From Phoronis australis (lineage: Eukaryota > Phoronida > Phoronidae): 64,000 bases of DNA. This document shows positions 24,301 through 35,016 of the stretch, piece by piece. Below the pieces are notes generated by a model. That model searched no databases, was not told the DNA's origin, and saw only the letters and a program-made list of their open reading frames with translations. The stretch covers positions 404,663 through 468,662 of the forward strand of contig NMRA01000350.1 of the NCBI GenBank assembly GCA_002633005.1. The letters run 5' to 3'. How positions within the stretch are numbered: position 1 is the first letter of the stretch; every line of letters starts with the position of its first letter. Position numbers and translations under genes: made by a program.

Positions 24301-27300
24301 TTTCAGTCGCCCGTGGGGTGTGTCCTCAGGGCCCTTCGCCACCCCCCCCCTTTATTCACCTATGTATGTGACACCATAACTATTTCTTTATCTTGAAATA
24401 TTAATAAAAATTCCATTAATCGGCGAGCATACATGTATGCCTGGTGGTTGCGCGCACCGAAAAGTTCATCAATAATGCCGTCATCGGCGTAGCGCATTGA
24501 TGGCGTAAGTTATCGCCTTGGGACTACGCCCCACTACACCATCACCTACGGCTCGTAGACCCTACATGAACGTTAAATTAAAAAAGTGGTTGCTACGATA
24601 AAATGTAAGAAGGTGGTTGGCTGCAAGTACATCCCACGTACACCATAACTACCGGTGGGTAGGCGCTATGTTGAACAGCACAAAGGTAGTTGGCTGCGCC
24701 TACATGCACCTATGCCCCACTACAGCACTGTCAGACTATTGACCAATCGACCCAAAGACCCTTTGGACCACTCCATCCCTTGTTAAATCATTTAAGCAGA
24801 CATCAAAGTTACTAAGAGAATTCTAAGATCATCTATATTTTTAAGTATTTTTTTCATAAGGTCTGGACTGGTGTATGTGCCCTCTTTTTAATGACAACAG
24901 AAAATATGTTTAGTGAATACAAATTTTAGGGACTTGGTTAGTAAAGATTTGAGAACCTGTACATTTTGGCAACTTAGACAAAATAACTTCAGTAAATTAT
25001 TTTACCTTGGATTTTCCCATTTCATGTTTGAGATTTGGTTTTCAGTCACTGATTTCCAAGGGCTCATTTAAGAGTTAAAAAGATCTAAGGTTGATACTAG
25101 ATCACTCACATTGAATCAATGCCAAAACATGTACGAACCACAGCTTCTTGCTACATTAAGTAAAAACTCACATTTAAAGAACAGGCAAACAACACTGCAT
25201 ATTTATACGTTTGGTCACTAATTTTCCAGGCTTGTTTGAAGTGTAAAATATTTTTAAGGAAAAGTTTTTGGTTGACATTTAGGACTGGACCGGACCAAAC
25301 TGCGAAAGTTTTATGAAAGATTTTACATAATTGCCTCACGATATGTTTTAGTGTAAATGCTAGTTTGTACATTTGCTTTTCCAGTATTTACTTCTTGTTA
25401 GAATTTGTAATATGTACAGTTATTTCTTATTCATTTGATCGATGGGTTACATCTTAGAGGGACTTTTGTAGCGTTGCAGTCCACAAAATGGACGTTTTTC
25501 TTAGGAAAATCGGTACTGAAAGGACACCCATTTGTAAGGAATTCTCTCAGAAAAGGCACCATTTCGCAGTGAATCTGAAAAATCTTACGAAGTGCAATTA
25601 CTCAGCTCATAATACTAAGGGGGTGGTTAGATTTTGAAATATTTTAGGAGGGACAGATGCGAGTATTTGGTCGCATCTTCTGCATTAGAAATAGTTCCTA
25701 GGACTCTATTAAAAGCATGTTAGCCATCCATAATCACCACTCTGATACATGACATTGCAATTACTTTTATAATCAAAATATTATAGGAATTTGAAAGACT
25801 TACCATAGCCTTAGATCTCGGATGTACCATAGACTTAGATCTGGGATGTACCATCTTCCACACAAATATTCCTTTTTCAGATAAACCGAAATAAAACTTG
25901 TCTCCACTCAAACTCTAAGATGATGTCCAACCCCAACTCTATTAACACTAAAATCAAAACCTCAGACGCTTGTTGCAGTGGAAGGTCAAGTAACATAATA
26001 TCCTCCATGGCCATTACATAACAATATGCCAATGTAGGTCACATATGGCACTCTGTAGCAGGACATGCATAATAACAGTGACATCTTTTGGGAGAGACTG
26101 CACAGAGTTATATATAGGATGTTGTGATGAAACCAAGTTGTTGAGAGAATACACGTGGAGGCACTGTGCATACCAAATAACAGTTTCTGATAGGTCTGAA
26201 ATTGTGGGGCATTATATATACCCCACAATTTTTCGTAACCCCACAGTAAAGGTCTCATATATAAAAATGCCCCGGATCTGTATAGTTCTCTTAGTATATA
26301 TATATATATATATATATATATTCGGATTAACTTTTGTGTACCGGAAATGTCATTTTCAGTTTATAGCCATTGACTAGGGCATGTCTACAGTGACATGTTT
26401 CATCATCAGCGCCGAACCGTTCTCTTCAAAATCCTTGGTTCAGCTTCATGTAGGTCACACGAGAACCCTAGTAATGGCACGCAAAATATGACGTAGGTCC
26501 TGGAGTGCGCCCTGTGCGTAGGCTTACTATCTCAAAAATTTGGATATCACGCAATTCTCTGTGGGACATCGTGAAGCAGCACAAGCGACACACGTGCTCT
26601 AACTAAGCTTTCTCTGGGGTCAGCTTGAGTTACTAATATTAACCCATGTGTGTTGTCCGCATGTAGATACCAGCGTGGTGACAAAAGCCTCATGTGATAG
26701 AGAGCCGTACATAGCGCCTCTGTCGGGGACTTACTTGTCGGCTTCCAGCAGGGCAAGTCAAAATGCTGACAGTAGGCACTCGTATCTTCACTACAAAAAG
26801 TCTAAGAAGTGGGAAGTGGAGGCATGGATCCCGCATTATCAAGACAAAGATCCTTGGATTCAGGTACCATACATGTACATGTACACATATTGAATATAAG
26901 AACGTTGTGCACACGGACTTACAGAAGAATATAGATACATACATAATGTATACGTATTTTGGTTAGCGAAACCTAGACAAAAGGGACTTTTAATCAAAAT
27001 GAATAGGTCAATTGAAAAACAGTGGTTAAGATTATGTAAAAACCTAGAAAAACTCCTGAAAATCGTATCTCAAAAATATCTGATCGGGTTCATAAGATAT
27101 TTTCAGATACCATGCTTTATGTACATGTGTATTGTTTTTGAAGACTGTATTAAATAATGGTTTTTAAAATGTTCCACTTTTGCCTGAGGCGCTTAGGACT
27201 TTCGTAATATTCATGATGAAATATTAAGTTGCCTATAACGACAAGGAATTGATATTTTTAAACAGTAACATCTTTTTTGAGATCTCGTCTTGAAAATTTA

Positions 27301-30300
27301 CATCAAATTAAAATTAGCCATGTCATTGATGCCGTTCTCTTGCCATCAATGTATCTTTCGTATTTGCTACATTTTATTAAATATAACTGGTCACGTCATT
27401 CAACTAATGGCAGATTAGTAGAAAGTCAAAAAGTTAAAAAGGTAGAATAGGACGAGTATCAGCGATTAACAGATTTTTTCATCGCTTTAAACTACATAGA
27501 AGTGGAAAGTGTGTCTATAAGGGTTATTATGACGCTCCATCCAAAGCACATGGTCAAGTCAATGGAACGACGAGACCGAGACTTCAGCGCTTTTTTCTTG
27601 TGCGCAATTTCGTAAGCTTCAACTGACACGTCTCTAAAAGACATTTTTTCAACTGGTGCCCAATATATTTTTCAACAAGACGTTGACAAATGTCATCAAA
27701 ACTGGTCTAGCTTCGTTGAAGTTATGGCAGAAACTAAGAGAAAAACGTGGCGCAATATAACATTAAACCGATTGAGAAGGGGTTGTCTCTCGACATTTTT
27801 TTGGACGGATGTTTTGTGAAAAGACAGTCTGTTGATAGTTACACTGTCTCTTCATGGTAGACTGGGGTAACATTTCCCTTCACGTTTCATGCGGTCAGAT
27901 GTAAGATAGTGTCGAATTAAAGTTGTGAGAGACCCTTGAAAATGTTGATTAACATCGGAAAATCACAACCTTATTTGAATGATCCGATTAGCATGAAAAT
28001 TTTACATGATATGCTTGTTACACTGTTCTCCTGATTATTGTAAGGAACTTTTGTTTCAACTTTAATGGGCTATCAAAGATTAGTTTTATGATTTTATGGA
28101 ATAACTCAAAGTGTGTGACGAAAACAAAAGGATGGTTTAGAAAACTGAAATTACAGAGTTTCAGAGATTTCATCCTTTACATGTATGTCGAACGAAATTG
28201 TTATATTGATCACGTTTTCCTATGAATGTACCATTCTTTTTTGCTAAATTTAACAAATGGACATGGTTACGCAATCCAATAAATGACAGTCTTGGTATGA
28301 AGTCAAAAGTCAAATCTTTCAGGCTTTTTAAGTTAAAAAGTACACTTATGTTTTGTTAAAAATTTTTAGTTTTATACATGTTTGATTCAAGACAGGCAGC
28401 ACTGTCGATAAAGTCTTTCTAATCTTGACTAATTACATTACAACATACATTTATAATGCTGGAGACACACAAGCGATAAACATACATTCAAAATGGAATA
28501 AACAATATGTTGGAACTTGTTTTTAGGTCGACCTCAGTGAGACAAAGGACATCTACGCCGTGGGTTACGCAGGGAGAGGTGACTTCCCGGCTTACATTAA
28601 GACATTCACAATAAGTTACAGCAACGATGGCAGTAACTGGACATTCACAGGTAATACTTAAAGATACTGAAACAAAGCTTCGTACGACCGACGGATTCGC
28701 AAGAAATCGCCAGGTCTTACGAATTCCGACATTCCGATAAAGCGGTCTTAGAGTTTTCTCAGTAAACTCGTACAGCCGCCGTTTAAAGAGGCATCGATAT
28801 GATGGGCCATTGCGGGGAAAGTGTCGCCGGAAAAATACGAGCGTAATTGTGTACATTACGCCGTTATTTACGCCGTTAATTACGCCGTAAAATTACGAGC
28901 GTAATTTAATTCTTTATGGCGTAAAATTACGCTCGTAATTTAGTTTAAACTATTAACCAATGACGTTGGGTTTTACAATCCAAGATCGCGAGCGCTCATG
29001 AAAATACTTATATACTGACTGGTTTCATGTCTACGATACGAGCGCTGAATCATGGCGGATCAAATCGCTGCTGCCATGTCAGCGATTGTGCAAGAACGAG
29101 CTGCCCAGCAACAGTCGTGTATGTTAGGTCATCACTGATTGGTTTAAATTTGGAACTTTCGTAAGGTATTTTACGAGCGTAATATACGGCGACATTTACC
29201 CCATTTGATTTACGGGCGTAATTTTACCGCAACACTTTTGCAATTTAACTTACGCTAGTAATTACGAGCGTAATTTTACGGCGAAACTTTTCCCCATTTA
29301 ATTTAAGAGCGTAATTGTACGGCGACACTCCTGCAATTTAATTTACGCTCGTAATTACGAGCGTAATTTTACGGCGACACTTTCCCCTCAACGGCCCACC
29401 ATACATCGAAGGCAAAACTCGTTGACATACCGTTTAAACAGATCGTGGCGAATGTACTACTTGGAGATGATGATGTGAGTTATTCACTTTGAATATAATT
29501 TTTACAATAAATTGTCAGATTCACTATTTTGGAACGTAATAGACGAAATAAAAACTCATTCATCCTAATACAGATATCAATACACAGACGGGGGTCTTAC
29601 AGACCCTCCTAGGGGTAAGCACACGTTAGGCCTGCACTCAGTCTATGGGACTAACGCGCTTGTATGGTTGACGCGGAATTCTGACAAATTCTAATAGTTC
29701 ATACAATGTTTGTTTGTTCATTTGAGTAGCATCGAGATTTTAAGAAAACTGTGTATTTTCTTTTTTCGGAAAAAAATAATTGAATAAGTAGCAACTCTGA
29801 CTAACGTGTGGTACAGGCCCACTTTTATGTTTACTTAATATGTACATGTTTATATTAACACACAGGTAAAACCTATAAAGGACTCGAAGTAGAATCAAAA
29901 GACGGTGACTTGCGAAAACTTGCAAGGATTAGCTTACAACGGGAAATCGTTTTTCACGTGTTTAAGCCAATGCTTAGCGCTCGCTTCGTTAGACTTCACC
30001 CACTGGAAAGGTCGTTGGACAGTACTCAAAGAGCGGTCAGATGGGAGCTCTATGCACCCAAATGCAAAGGTTTGTGAAGCAATTTTCCAATAATGTTGAG
30101 TCACAAATCGTCGCGTTGTGCAACTATTTCCAAACGGTATTCGGAATTCACATTTTGCAGACGCATTGACAAACTGTTGCATGCATCTAGGTGAATTTTT
30201 CGAGTGAGATCACGACGAAAAATTATGTTATGTAGGGTCATCAGTTATGCCATTGATCTTATATCATAATTTTGTGCACGCTCATTTGGTTCAATACCCG

Positions 30301-33300
30301 TCATTTCTTCATACAGCATTTTGGTATTCATATAAAAATACAAGGTTGCGCAAACTATATTTTGAAATAATAATGAACTGTTTAGATATCCCGTCAAACT
30401 GTTAGGCACTTTGTATACCCAATTGCGCCTTGGGAATCGTCACTATCTCATGTCACGTAAATTTCATTGAAAACACGCTTTAAATATTGAAATATTCTTC
30501 AAAAGAATCAATAACTCATTGTTCGATAAACTGTTACGTTTGAACTGAAACCACACTTGAACTTTGAGCATTAGCGTAACTCTGCTAATTTTGAGATACA
30601 GAAACGAGGAGCTTTTGTGTTAGGTCAAATGGAACGTGTTGTTCGATACAAAACAATTTTTGTACTGGTAATCCCCACAAACACGACCATTTGCTTCTGA
30701 TAAGTTGATCTTGAGATTGTTTGAGCGTACTCGATCGAAATTCCAGGTTTACATTGGTATTCAAAATTCACATCCCGACGCTTCAACCATCCAAAGTCGC
30801 GTAATGTTTTGACAGTTTCGGAACATTACCTAAAGTGCACGTGACTGTAATGAGTAGAGTTATTTCGAAGCATGACGTTTCGTATTAGACGGTGCGTTTG
30901 ACAACAACGATAGATCTTGCCTGGGGGTGATGACAGAGTATCAATGCTCCGAAAACTTAAGAAGGCAGAAATGTCCAATCCTTTATTTGGAATTCGAGTT
31001 AAAAACGGTTGTGAGAGTTCAAAAGTTGTTCAAAAACTGCTTCGAATATCAGTAACCAATGGAAAGTGACCAAGAGTATTATTGATCATAACAAAACAAA
31101 TCAATGTCGTTACTTTGTCGTTCAAATACGGCGTGCAGTGAAGTCAGTGGCAGTGATTATAGTAGAAATCAAAAATTCTTGAAAAGAATCGCACAGTTAA
31201 CATCCCCATCTTTCGAGATTTATCATCTCAACAGGTTAGCGTACTGTGAAATCCGCCGTAAAACTTCACCATGCAGTTGTAGTCAGTTACATCTCCTGTA
31301 AACGCCGTTTCTAGATAATCAGACTAGTCATGAACACACTCAGGGCGACAACAAAACTTTTTAAAGTTCTGAAAGTAATAGCAAATTTGAATAATTCGTG
31401 AAAAGTATTCATTGTTAGGTTTGGAATTTTAAAAATTGTACAAGAATTGTGACTTTTATACCCAAAAATTTTGGAAAAACGTTGCCAGTATCATTCTTCT
31501 CAGTATTTCTGAAGTTTATGTAGCATATTTTGGCCAATTACCATCCCCAGCAGGCAGCAGTTGGAAATTGATGCAAGCCTAGTGTTTTCGTATTAATATT
31601 CGATGCATACGTTCGCGTAATGTCAAACCCGAAAGAAAAAATACCTAATTTTTTTTAGTTAAAATTGAATTTAAAACAAGGAAGTCGGATTTGGCTTGGA
31701 ATTCGTTGCAAAAGCTCCCGACCTTTTATTACGTGTAATACTTTAAGCAATAGTGTCATAGGAAATTTAGGACCGTTGTAACGAATGAGCTTGCTTGAGT
31801 ATTTCTGTCGATTAAGTTTTTAAAAAGTACGGCTTCTCAGCTTAGCGAAGACTGGTGTGTACATCCACGTGGAGTCAGGCATAACACCGGTGAAATTGTT
31901 TGTTTGAACAGAACGTGGGAACACCGGTCTTATTGCTCAACGAAATGGAAATGGCCTATGGGGAGCTAACCGACACAAGATGAACGCAAGGTTCTCATTA
32001 TTGCATAGCAGTCTTGGATGGGCGGCTCCATACAATAAAATGCCTAACAACCACGCTATGGGCGTAAGTACATGTATTACTCATTCGCATTGAATGCGTA
32101 ATGTACCAATATGGAGTTTGAAGGCTCAGTCAAGCGTGATGAGATACGGCCGGTACCCAACACTCAGTAAAAGCTGCATAGTCTAAGCCCTCAAACTGGT
32201 GCGCCTTTGCTAATCGTCACCACTTTCGCCCACCCAGAGCTCGTCATCAATTTTCACGAATCTGCCCCTTGTTGCATGGGCACACCCAGGGGTGGGGGGC
32301 TCGTGGGATTCGAACGAGCCCTCTGATTTGGCAAATTGGGCAAAGGCAAAAAGGTCAGTCTCCATGAAACAAAAAGTCGGATTAAACGAGACAAAAGGTC
32401 CACAAAGTCCACGGGAACTCGGCGCAGATACACAATTCGTAAGCCTGAACCTAGTGGTCTCCTTTTTTAGTCCTCGTTAAGTTTTTTTTTCAGTAAAAGA
32501 TCTGCATATCAAAAACTCGAGCCCCCTTATAGAGTAGGATGGGTGCGCGCATGCGTTGTGGCCGTTGCGCCGCTGCTGCTGCCACGTGTACAGTAGTCAT
32601 ATTCTTCAATTGAATGTAAACTCGCATGCCATAAAAGGAATATTTTTAGTTACACCCAGCCGCTTTTTGAGATGGCTAGACACGTTAATTTTGTTGTCTG
32701 GAACTTGAAATGTGAGCATTTTGAAACACCAGTCAAATGTGTTATTTTCGGAAGGCGATTCGTAAAAAAATGCTAATGATGCGAAAGGTTTGCGAACAGA
32801 AAGAAGTTTTGATCCTACAAGTTTTGAAGACAACTGTGATGAAATAGGTCACAGTGACGACATACACAAGAAACAGACAGCTCAGAATAACGGACGGAGG
32901 AGAATATTCCCTGGTAAATAAATTTAATTGAAATTGAATTTCGTTCACGCAATAATTTTCACAGTAAGTGAGGAAGAATATATGTGATTTATTGTGATGT
33001 ATCCTAACCGATTGTGTCTTGTCCTAAACCTGTTGCCAATTGTGGCGTATCGTAGCCGATTGGAGCGTATCACAGACGATTTGTGAACAGCATGCTCACC
33101 CACGAAAATGGCTAAACGGTCAACAATATAATTATATGTCCTCCTGAATGTGTATCCGTCTCGTCGCTTTCATTTGCAACGTAGAACCTTTTTGTGCCTT
33201 AATTCGATCACCCTCACTTCACACGGATGTTCTATAGTTTGATATAGGTAAGGTTAGACTGGTCAACGCTGTCGCACTTCAAGGAAAGAGAGAAGCTCTC

Positions 33301-34088
33301 GAATGGACGACAGCATTTCGCTTAACTTATCACAACGAAACCACGAAAAAATGGGTTGAATACACAGATAGCTCGGGGAAACGACAGGTGTTCAACGGCA
33401 ACTTCGACCAGAACACCGTGATCTTGCATCCGTTGGAGCGTCCGATTATGACACGCTATGTGGCGATCATCCCGATGTCATGGAACAACTGGCCGGCCTT
33501 GCGCTGGGAAGTATACGGACCTTCTGAAACCAACTTCCCTGGTGAGATCATGTACCCTGTAGCAGACAAAGAACTTACCTTGCATTATTTCTTGTGATTA
33601 TGTATTTGGGCCTGAAGTTTACGCAATGAACTGAACCAACGAATAAGTACGGTGGCAATTCCAGTGTCGTCGACGTTTTTGATGTTTTGATTGATTCATG
33701 GACACTTCATGTGTTCCATGACCAGAAATGTGGCGTGGCAAGGTGGATTTTACTCGCTTTTGTCTAACACGATGTCGATTTTGCCTGTATTCATAATTTA
33801 GGTTACGTTTTCATATGCTGAATTCGGCTTTTATAACATTTTTTACGTACGTCAACCTAAATCTACTGTAAACTTATCAATACATCTGAGGAACTTCTGT
33901 GTTTACTAGATGTGTGTTACAAAAGCTAGACCTGCACAATATTACTCACCCCATGTTTGTGCTTTAGTAACAGCTAGTGAGCTGAACAAAATCTAAATTT
34001 GGTGTCGCCAGTATTCCTTTCCTGTTGCTTGCAATTTCCGATCATGTTTACGCTTACGTGTGTTTCAGATCCGAAATGCCTTTGGTGA
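20771..34088 (+). CDS. Secreted coiled-coil protein with two F5/8 type C (discoidin) domains, seven exons
   Basis: Joined exons: 20771-21098, 26667-26863, 28527-28650, 29866-30069, 31912-32063, 33238-33541 and 34069-34088. Total 1329 nt, 442 aa plus stop; every junction is GT-AG and the phases agree (1, 0, 1, 1, 0, 1). Residues 1-21 are a signal peptide (hydrophobic stretch ending VYALG), 24-69 a heptad coiled coil ending in Cys70, 119-283 a first discoidin domain (motifs SASS, DPWIQ/VDL, SYSNDGSNW, RFVRLHPL, RWELY) and about 286-436 a second (GWAAPYN, FDIGKVRLVNAVALQG, TYHNET-KKWVEYTD, GNFDQNTVILHPL, ALRWEVYG). Discoidin domains bind glycans, phospholipids or matrix ligands at the cell exterior; the coiled coil suggests an oligomeric, multivalent product. 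Exon 7 is very short. If exon 6 is not spliced the frame stops at 33597 instead, adding 18 different residues. Confidence 0.8.
21350..21392. repeat. (AT)n microsatellite at the left end of the foldback element
   Basis: About 21 uninterrupted AT units immediately outside the left inverted arm; a shorter AT tract sits at the right end. Confidence 0.95.
22815..23127. mobile_element. Nested hairpin MITE inside the foldback element
   Basis: The left half (about 22820-22955) and right half (about 22998-23125) are inverted copies sharing ATCACTGCATTTATAATTTG, TCGTCACAAGGTGTTCAGTT and GATAGATCGTCTGAAAGGTA. The short hinge contains an undetermined base (22985), as expected where a hairpin disturbs sequencing. 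Confidence 0.75.
23671..24769. mobile_element. Second nested inverted-repeat element in the foldback centre
   Basis: The ends share CCAAAGGGTCTT and GGTCAATAGTC-like sequence in inverted orientation (left 23671-23735, right about 24735-24769). The right interior holds several degenerate units around GGTTGGCTGC-CTACAT. No transposase is visible. Boundaries are approximate. Confidence 0.5.
26667..26863 (+). CDS. Discoidin gene exon 2: first half of domain 1
   Basis: Acceptor CATGTAG, donor CAG/GTACCA. Supplies the first Cys (Cys119), the SASSRAS strand and the DPWIQ motif that sits directly before the conserved VDLG in this family. The phase joins exon 1 without a stop. Confidence 0.75.
28527..28650 (+). 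CDS. Discoidin gene exon 3: middle of domain 1
   Basis: Acceptor TTTTTAG, donor ACAG/GTAATA. It begins VDLSETKDIYAVGYAGRGD and ends ISYSNDGSNWTFT, the most recognisable core of an F5/8 type C domain. Confidence 0.85.
28800..29401. mobile_element. 602 bp TIR transposon derivative in intron 3 of the discoidin gene
   Basis: The 30-bp termini TGATGGGCCATTGCGGGGAA and TGGTGGGCCGTTGAGGGGAA (read inward on opposite strands) both continue into AGTGTCGCCG and differ at three positions. The dinucleotide TA flanks both ends. The subterminal regions consist of many direct and inverted ACGAGCGTAAT / TTACGGCGACA units. Short coding remains at 29052 suggest it derives from a larger autonomous element. Confidence 0.8.
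29052..29118 (+). pseudogene. Residual first exon of a transposon gene (proposed)
   Basis: Inside the 602 bp element, ATGGCGGATCAA opens a 28-codon frame beginning MADQIAAAMSAIVQERAA, helical in character, with a GTATGT donor at 29119 after 22 codons. A TTATATAC TATA-like box lies about 45 bp upstream of the ATG. No homologue can be asserted from memory; that it is the promoter and first exon of the lost transposase gene is inference. Confidence 0.4.
29866..30069 (+). CDS. Discoidin gene exon 4: end of domain 1
   Basis: Acceptor ACACACAG, donor AAAG/GTTTGT (weak but phase-consistent). It encodes FKPMLSARFVRLHPL and RWELYAPKCK, the C-terminal strands and terminal Cys of domain 1. The matching region of domain 2 is fused to its core in one exon, so this intron is specific to domain 1. 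Confidence 0.8.
31912..32063 (+). CDS. Discoidin gene exon 5: first half of domain 2
   Basis: Acceptor TTTGAACAG, donor GGC/GTAAGT. Only the phase-1 frame is open. It encodes MNARFSLLHSSLGWAAPYN and ends just before the expected V/FD-I/LG motif, like exon 2 of domain 1. Confidence 0.7.
33238..33541 (+). CDS. Discoidin gene exon 6: second half of domain 2
   Basis: Acceptor GTTCTATAG, donor CCTG/GTGAGA. It encodes FDIGKVRLVNAVALQGK, KKWVEYTDSSGKRQVF, NTVILHPLERPI and SWNNWPALRWEVYG, an almost complete family signature. The usual terminal Cys after LRWELYG is replaced by Pro here. Confidence 0.88.
34069..34088 (+). CDS. Discoidin gene terminal mini-exon (proposed)
   Basis: Acceptor GTGTGTTTCAG. 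In phase 1 it adds only DPKCLW and a TGA. Support comes from the good acceptor, the correct phase, a Cys that mirrors PKC at the end of domain 1, and a polyadenylation signal 77 bp downstream. It is too short to be certain. Confidence 0.5.
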
Positions 34089-34164
34089 TCCCGAACAGAC
34101 CTGCCGAGAAAAGCGGTGCTTTCAACAAATCTGCGAATTAGAAATGGCATGTTCACGTTAAAAA

Positions 34165-34170
34165 AATAAA
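34165..34170 (+). terminator. Polyadenylation signal AATAAA for the discoidin gene
   Basis: Canonical AATAAA 77 bp after the proposed stop at 34086-34088. The distance suits a short 3' UTR. Confidence 0.45.
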
Positions 34171-34949
34171 AAAACTACTTAATTATGCATGACGGGTTTT
34201 TTGTGCTCGATATTTCCTCAAATCAGCAACATTGGCAGAGTCCTGTTACATGTTGTATAATGCCCGTTCTAATCTATCTTTCAGTTCTGTAACAATAGGA
34301 ACGTCCCGCCTCCCGTTCAGTAAGGCTAGGACCTCGCTAAAACGCAAGCCTTCGCGAGATTACGTGAGATATTGCCGTGTATTTTAAATCAGAACACGTG
34401 ACCCTGACTAGACATTAGCTAGGTCCTAGCGTAGGTGCTAGCGTCTACTGAGCGCACGCCCGGATTACACATCGACACTCGAATCTTGTTGTATGTACCC
34501 ACAATTCCGCAAACATCCGTCAGGCACATTTGTTGTCTCGTTTCCGTGTCTTTGGAATTCCACTTGATATTTGTTGTTGTCTGATTATTTGTAAGTTTTT
34601 CTCGTCGGCATTAGTCTATTCGTCTTTCCAATGCTAACAAAGTTTTGGTGATGTTCTGTTGTCTGCAACTCCGCCTTGAAAAAGTTTGATAACTGGACAA
34701 ATACCCGTGGAGGCGTGATGTGAAGTTCTTCGCCTTCCCAACATCGATGAAAAAACAGTTAAATGGGCAGCAAATTGGTAAAATAAATTCGTCAAGTCAT
34801 TTTTGAACGGAAAAGGCAAAATTCCCTTAAGTTCCTGTACATTTAAACTGCTGAAATCGAAATTATTTACATGGACCTTCGCTGGTTTCCGACAAGATGA
34901 TCTTCGAAATTGTACNACTGACGGCGTTTTCTCGGCCTGGGTTCCTGAA

Positions 34950-35016
34950 TGAATTGTACTTCCGGGTTCGCGGCAAGTTCAAAATGGCGGTGTTTCTTCG
35001 GGTGCGAATCGTGAGT
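34950..35016 (+). promoter_or_regulatory. CpG-type promoter signature with ETS and YY1-like motifs
   Basis: The sequence ACTTCCGGGTTCGCGG (ETS-type core) is followed by CAAAATGGCGG (YY1-type), within a locally GC- and CpG-richer patch. The ATG in the second motif opens MAVFLRVRI followed by a GTGAGT donor at 35011. This is the usual layout of a broad-type animal promoter and leader exon. No downstream exon was recognised. Confidence 0.4.

Larger units (their letters stand above)
21345..26325. mobile_element. About 5 kb foldback element with 1.4 kb inverted arms
   Basis: The left arm (about 21395-22810) and right arm (about 24880-26285) are inverted copies, roughly 85-90 percent alike by eye. 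Both ends begin ACTAAGAGAACTATACAGAT and abut (TA)n tracts (21350-21392 and 26295-26322), suggesting insertion into a TA microsatellite. The arms carry no transposase; the matching open frames in them are a by-product of arm similarity. The 2 kb centre contains two further nested inverted repeats. The element lies wholly in intron 1 of the discoidin gene. Confidence 0.8.

Noticed and set aside
21430-26258. Homologous 80-90 codon frames in both foldback arms
   Set aside because: The similarity is explained by the arms being copies; no transposase motif, and the frames diverge in reading frame at their ends.
29408-29476. Possible discoidin exon (KAKLVDIPFKQIVANVLLGDDD before GTGAGT)
   Set aside because: Its acceptor would need phase 0, but exon 3 ends in phase 1 and gives an immediate stop; the exon at 29866 fits the phase and the family much better.
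33542-33597. Read-through C-terminus of the discoidin gene after exon 6
   Set aside because: Possible but less favoured: a GTGAGA donor lies exactly after the domain and a good phase-matched acceptor follows at 34069. Kept as an alternative in the gene entry.
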